Source: JAAGZL01 sp964628835 (GTDB lineage Bacteria > Pseudomonadota > Gammaproteobacteria > Chromatiales > Chromatiaceae). Taken from it: 64,000 nucleotides of DNA. Each line of letters starts with the position of its first letter. Positions within the stretch are counted from its first letter, which is position 1. The notes beneath the pieces are model-generated. The model was given only the letters and a program-made list of their open reading frames with translations, was not told where the DNA came from and made no database searches. Shown piece after piece: positions 63,201 through 64,000 of this stretch. The DNA is taken from positions 45,853 through 109,852 of the forward strand of contig CAZVME010000002.1 in assembly GCA_964628835.1 (NCBI GenBank). The letters are read 5' to 3'. A program made the translations under genes and the position numbers.

Positions 63201-63472
63201 AGTTGCTAAATGTGTTGGAAATGAAGGAACGTCGTTACGTACCGGATTGGGCTGCCATTGCAGATCGTTGGCTCGATATTGTGAGGCCTGTCTGGTACGA
63301 ACGATTAACAGACCGAAGAAAACGGCCTCTGTTGCTTAAGGATATAAGGACGGATCTGATTGGTGACAAGAAGCTTGGTTTTAATCAAATAGTTGATCAG
63401 TTTTCCAGTCTTCCGAGTGCTATACCTGCTGATAAACGAGTGGTTGCAGTTATTCTAGGTGTTCCTAAATAA
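60203..63472 (+). CDS. Fusion protein: PLD-type nuclease plus SNF2 helicase
   Basis: 1089 aa. An N-terminal phospholipase D-like domain has a single HxK site (RLHAKIYV near 152-159, then IGSSNFSANGL), so two chains would be needed for one active site. A SNF2-type helicase follows: Walker A ATGAGKTRMG near 288-297, II VDEAHNFHN near 370-378, III FTATPINKGP near 398-407, C-terminal lobe VGRVDRMDSPHKK near 764-776. The C-terminal 280 residues are unassigned. It combines in one chain what the 32.7-37.7 kb genes keep separate. No Shine-Dalgarno sequence is evident. Likely a DNA-degrading defence protein. Confidence 0.75.
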   Translation: MNDSGLHEGQISLFDQEVDLLAELSSRDGWPDPNDFPYNARKSNVGSVVIKDLKASANPLIVTGYASLEKIIGFCSVSDNDGSTIRILLGSEPYETKRTEFRLNSISFPEEVREYWLERSISILLSAQLIQMIENLKSGRIQTRFIGAARNRLHAKIYVADNAVTIGSSNFSANGLQHQLEANVRFTPRDKKRYKSARSLAFNYWEMGVDYNDQLIRLLEQLLRVVSWQEALARACAEVLEGDWAKHYLEIQMLPGDLPLWPSQKQGIAQALWLLETVGSVLVADATGAGKTRMGAYLVRAAVDRIWSTGRVRKGRPFLICPPSVIDVWDRESRACQLPLDVASQGGLSRSQTERGADMAESVRRAQILAVDEAHNFHNPKSQRTQMLLGNIADHVILFTATPINKGPLDLLRLADMLGADNLDDETIEMFEKLLRKNSLTSQGLSDQEIKQLRRQIQQFTVRRTKAMLNELVDRNPQAYRSKSGDLCRYPEHQSLTYALGEVAADCRIASQISDIADTLQGVAYLKRKIELPAVLAKEGWDEKKYLKSRLLSVSRLARYVVMSCLRSSRAALIEHIEGTEVAIKFENLPEGAKKNLTGDQVGKLIDLRGKPPGHSLNVDVPEWLTDADMHAQVCDEEVVRYRDIAGLVRKLSPGREKAKGKHLAKLAADHALSIAFDSKPISLAVTKKYLLTESPDIEAVIATGENKTEREKIRRLFDHSSKASGIVALCSDSMSEGVNLQQASVVTHLDMPSVVRIAEQRVGRVDRMDSPHKKIQAWWPEDAEEFALSTDDRFVERLETVDVLIGSNMPLPESIRSGKMQRVSAQEAIKEQEDLEKDKNSWDELHDALQPVRELVEGENLLIDDAVYEQYRQEKARILSRVSLVPATSPWAFFCVAGSLIGAPRWVFFSGDMDRPLIDLNDITKALREVLNDEVGSSEMDAKATEQLDKYLNRLLDSERDLLPRRKRRALEEMTAILNVYREEAGNAQNQSAFDFFSKLLNVLEMKERRYVPDWAAIADRWLDIVRPVWYERLTDRRKRPLLLKDIRTDLIGDKKLGFNQIVDQFSSLPSAIPADKRVVAVILGVPK

Positions 63473-63480
63473 AGCCCCTT

Positions 63481-63987
63481 TTATAAGCCATGATCAGTTG
63501 TTGTACTGGAAGCTAATAGTCTGTGAATGAATGTAACTAAATCCTCAGGTGCTTCGAGTACAGTATCTGCAATTCTCTCTAGCTCAGCAGAATGCTGGCC
63601 ATTATGGCTAAAAATAATTCCAGCGGGGCTTTCACGTAGCTCTTTCGCTAACTCGATAAATTTATGAGATTGGAGAACAGAGGCCTGCTTTGGGTCTTCA
63701 AAGCCTGGGATCATGACCAAGTCACCTGATAGAACAAAACTTGTGTAGTCGCTATGACTAGATCGATATGTCCACGGTGCATCGTGCATGGCTAAATAGT
63801 CAATAATCCCACAAAAGACGACAGCTGGATGCTTTGTCAGGTCTGTCAGCCAGGCCTGAGTGGAACTGTGAGCTTTATTCACAACGACGTGTAGACGACC
63901 ATTGGCCTCCGTGGGTGGTGTTTTTGAATATGGGTTCGACAATGATTTCAATCGTACGGATTGCTCCGATGATGGAGAAGACGGCAT
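63481..63987 (-). CDS. Uncharacterised protein, possibly truncated by the window edge
   Basis: 168 aa if the ATG at 63987 is used. The frame stays open to the window end (GKKR precedes the Met), so this may be the C-terminal part of a longer protein. It has alternating strands and helices (LHVVVNKAHSSTQAWLTDL, then AVVFCGIIDYLAMHDAPW), with no motif I can name. It converges with the helicase gene, 8 bases between stops. Confidence 0.5.
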   Translation of the reverse strand: MPSSPSSEQSVRLKSLSNPYSKTPPTEANGRLHVVVNKAHSSTQAWLTDLTKHPAVVFCGIIDYLAMHDAPWTYRSSHSDYTSFVLSGDLVMIPGFEDPKQASVLQSHKFIELAKELRESPAGIIFSHNGQHSAELERIADTVLEAPEDLVTFIHRLLASSTTTDHGL

Positions 63988-64000
63988 ACGTTTTTTGCCA

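Overview
The window is accessory DNA from a gammaproteobacterium. It is a mobile, defence-rich genomic island made of several stacked elements. The conjugation genes are the integrating-conjugative-element (ICE) type of Pseudomonas and related genera (RAQPRD, TIGR03758/45/50/46/49/52/51/44/57/56/55, TraG). The att-like repeats are 3' ends of tRNA-Arg(ACG) and tRNA-Leu. I cannot name the species. Visibly AT-rich cargo (about 0.2-6.4 kb and 26.5-31.3 kb) sits next to GC-richer conjugation genes, which indicates several independent acquisitions.

Layout. (1) 1-6.4 kb, AT-rich cargo: an inverted-repeat remnant, a SRAP/YedK-like protein that has lost every catalytic residue, a repeat-rich spacer, and a compact five-gene operon (unknown protein, two SAM methyltransferases of which one is CmoA-like, a dNMP-kinase-like P-loop protein, a two-helix membrane protein). 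(2) 6.5-7.0 kb: a frameshifted csrA/rsmA pseudogene. (3) 7.0-14.4 and 19.1-23.8 kb: type IV secretion/mating-pair genes of an ICE. A complete type II CBASS operon (CapV phospholipase, CD-NTase, Cap2, Cap3; 14.5-18.9 kb) interrupts them. Its promoter carries a perfect CIRCE element, the HrcA heat-shock operator. (4) 23.9-25.4 kb: small ICE-backbone genes on the minus strand. (5) 25.5-52.1 kb, a co-oriented defence island: WYL regulator, type III restriction-modification, a DUF6361/PLD/SNF2 trio, then a five-gene AddB-like / AddA-like / ExoI-fragment / sacsin-type GHKL-DUF3883 / NERD-helicase unit, then an all-helical orphan. (6) 52.2-58.1 kb: a composite integration junction and a small element of about 5.5 kb bounded by two copies of the tRNA-Arg(ACG) 3' end. 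It holds an integrase, a helix-turn-helix protein, a rolling-circle-type Rep, a membrane/zinc-ribbon protein and a beta-barrel protein. (7) 58.3-64 kb: AbiEi/AbiEii, a PLD-SNF2 fusion helicase, and a gene that may run off the window edge.

How it works together. The backbone would move the island between cells and the cargo would protect the host. CBASS would kill or disable infected cells through a nucleotide-activated phospholipase. The type III system would cut unmodified DNA. The helicase/nuclease modules probably process invading DNA. The strongest candidates for undescribed biology are the 37.8-50.6 kb sacsin/AddAB-like unit, the CIRCE control of CBASS, the catalytically dead SRAP protein and the 3-6.3 kb methyltransferase/kinase operon. 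All functional statements rest on motif reading; no database search was run.
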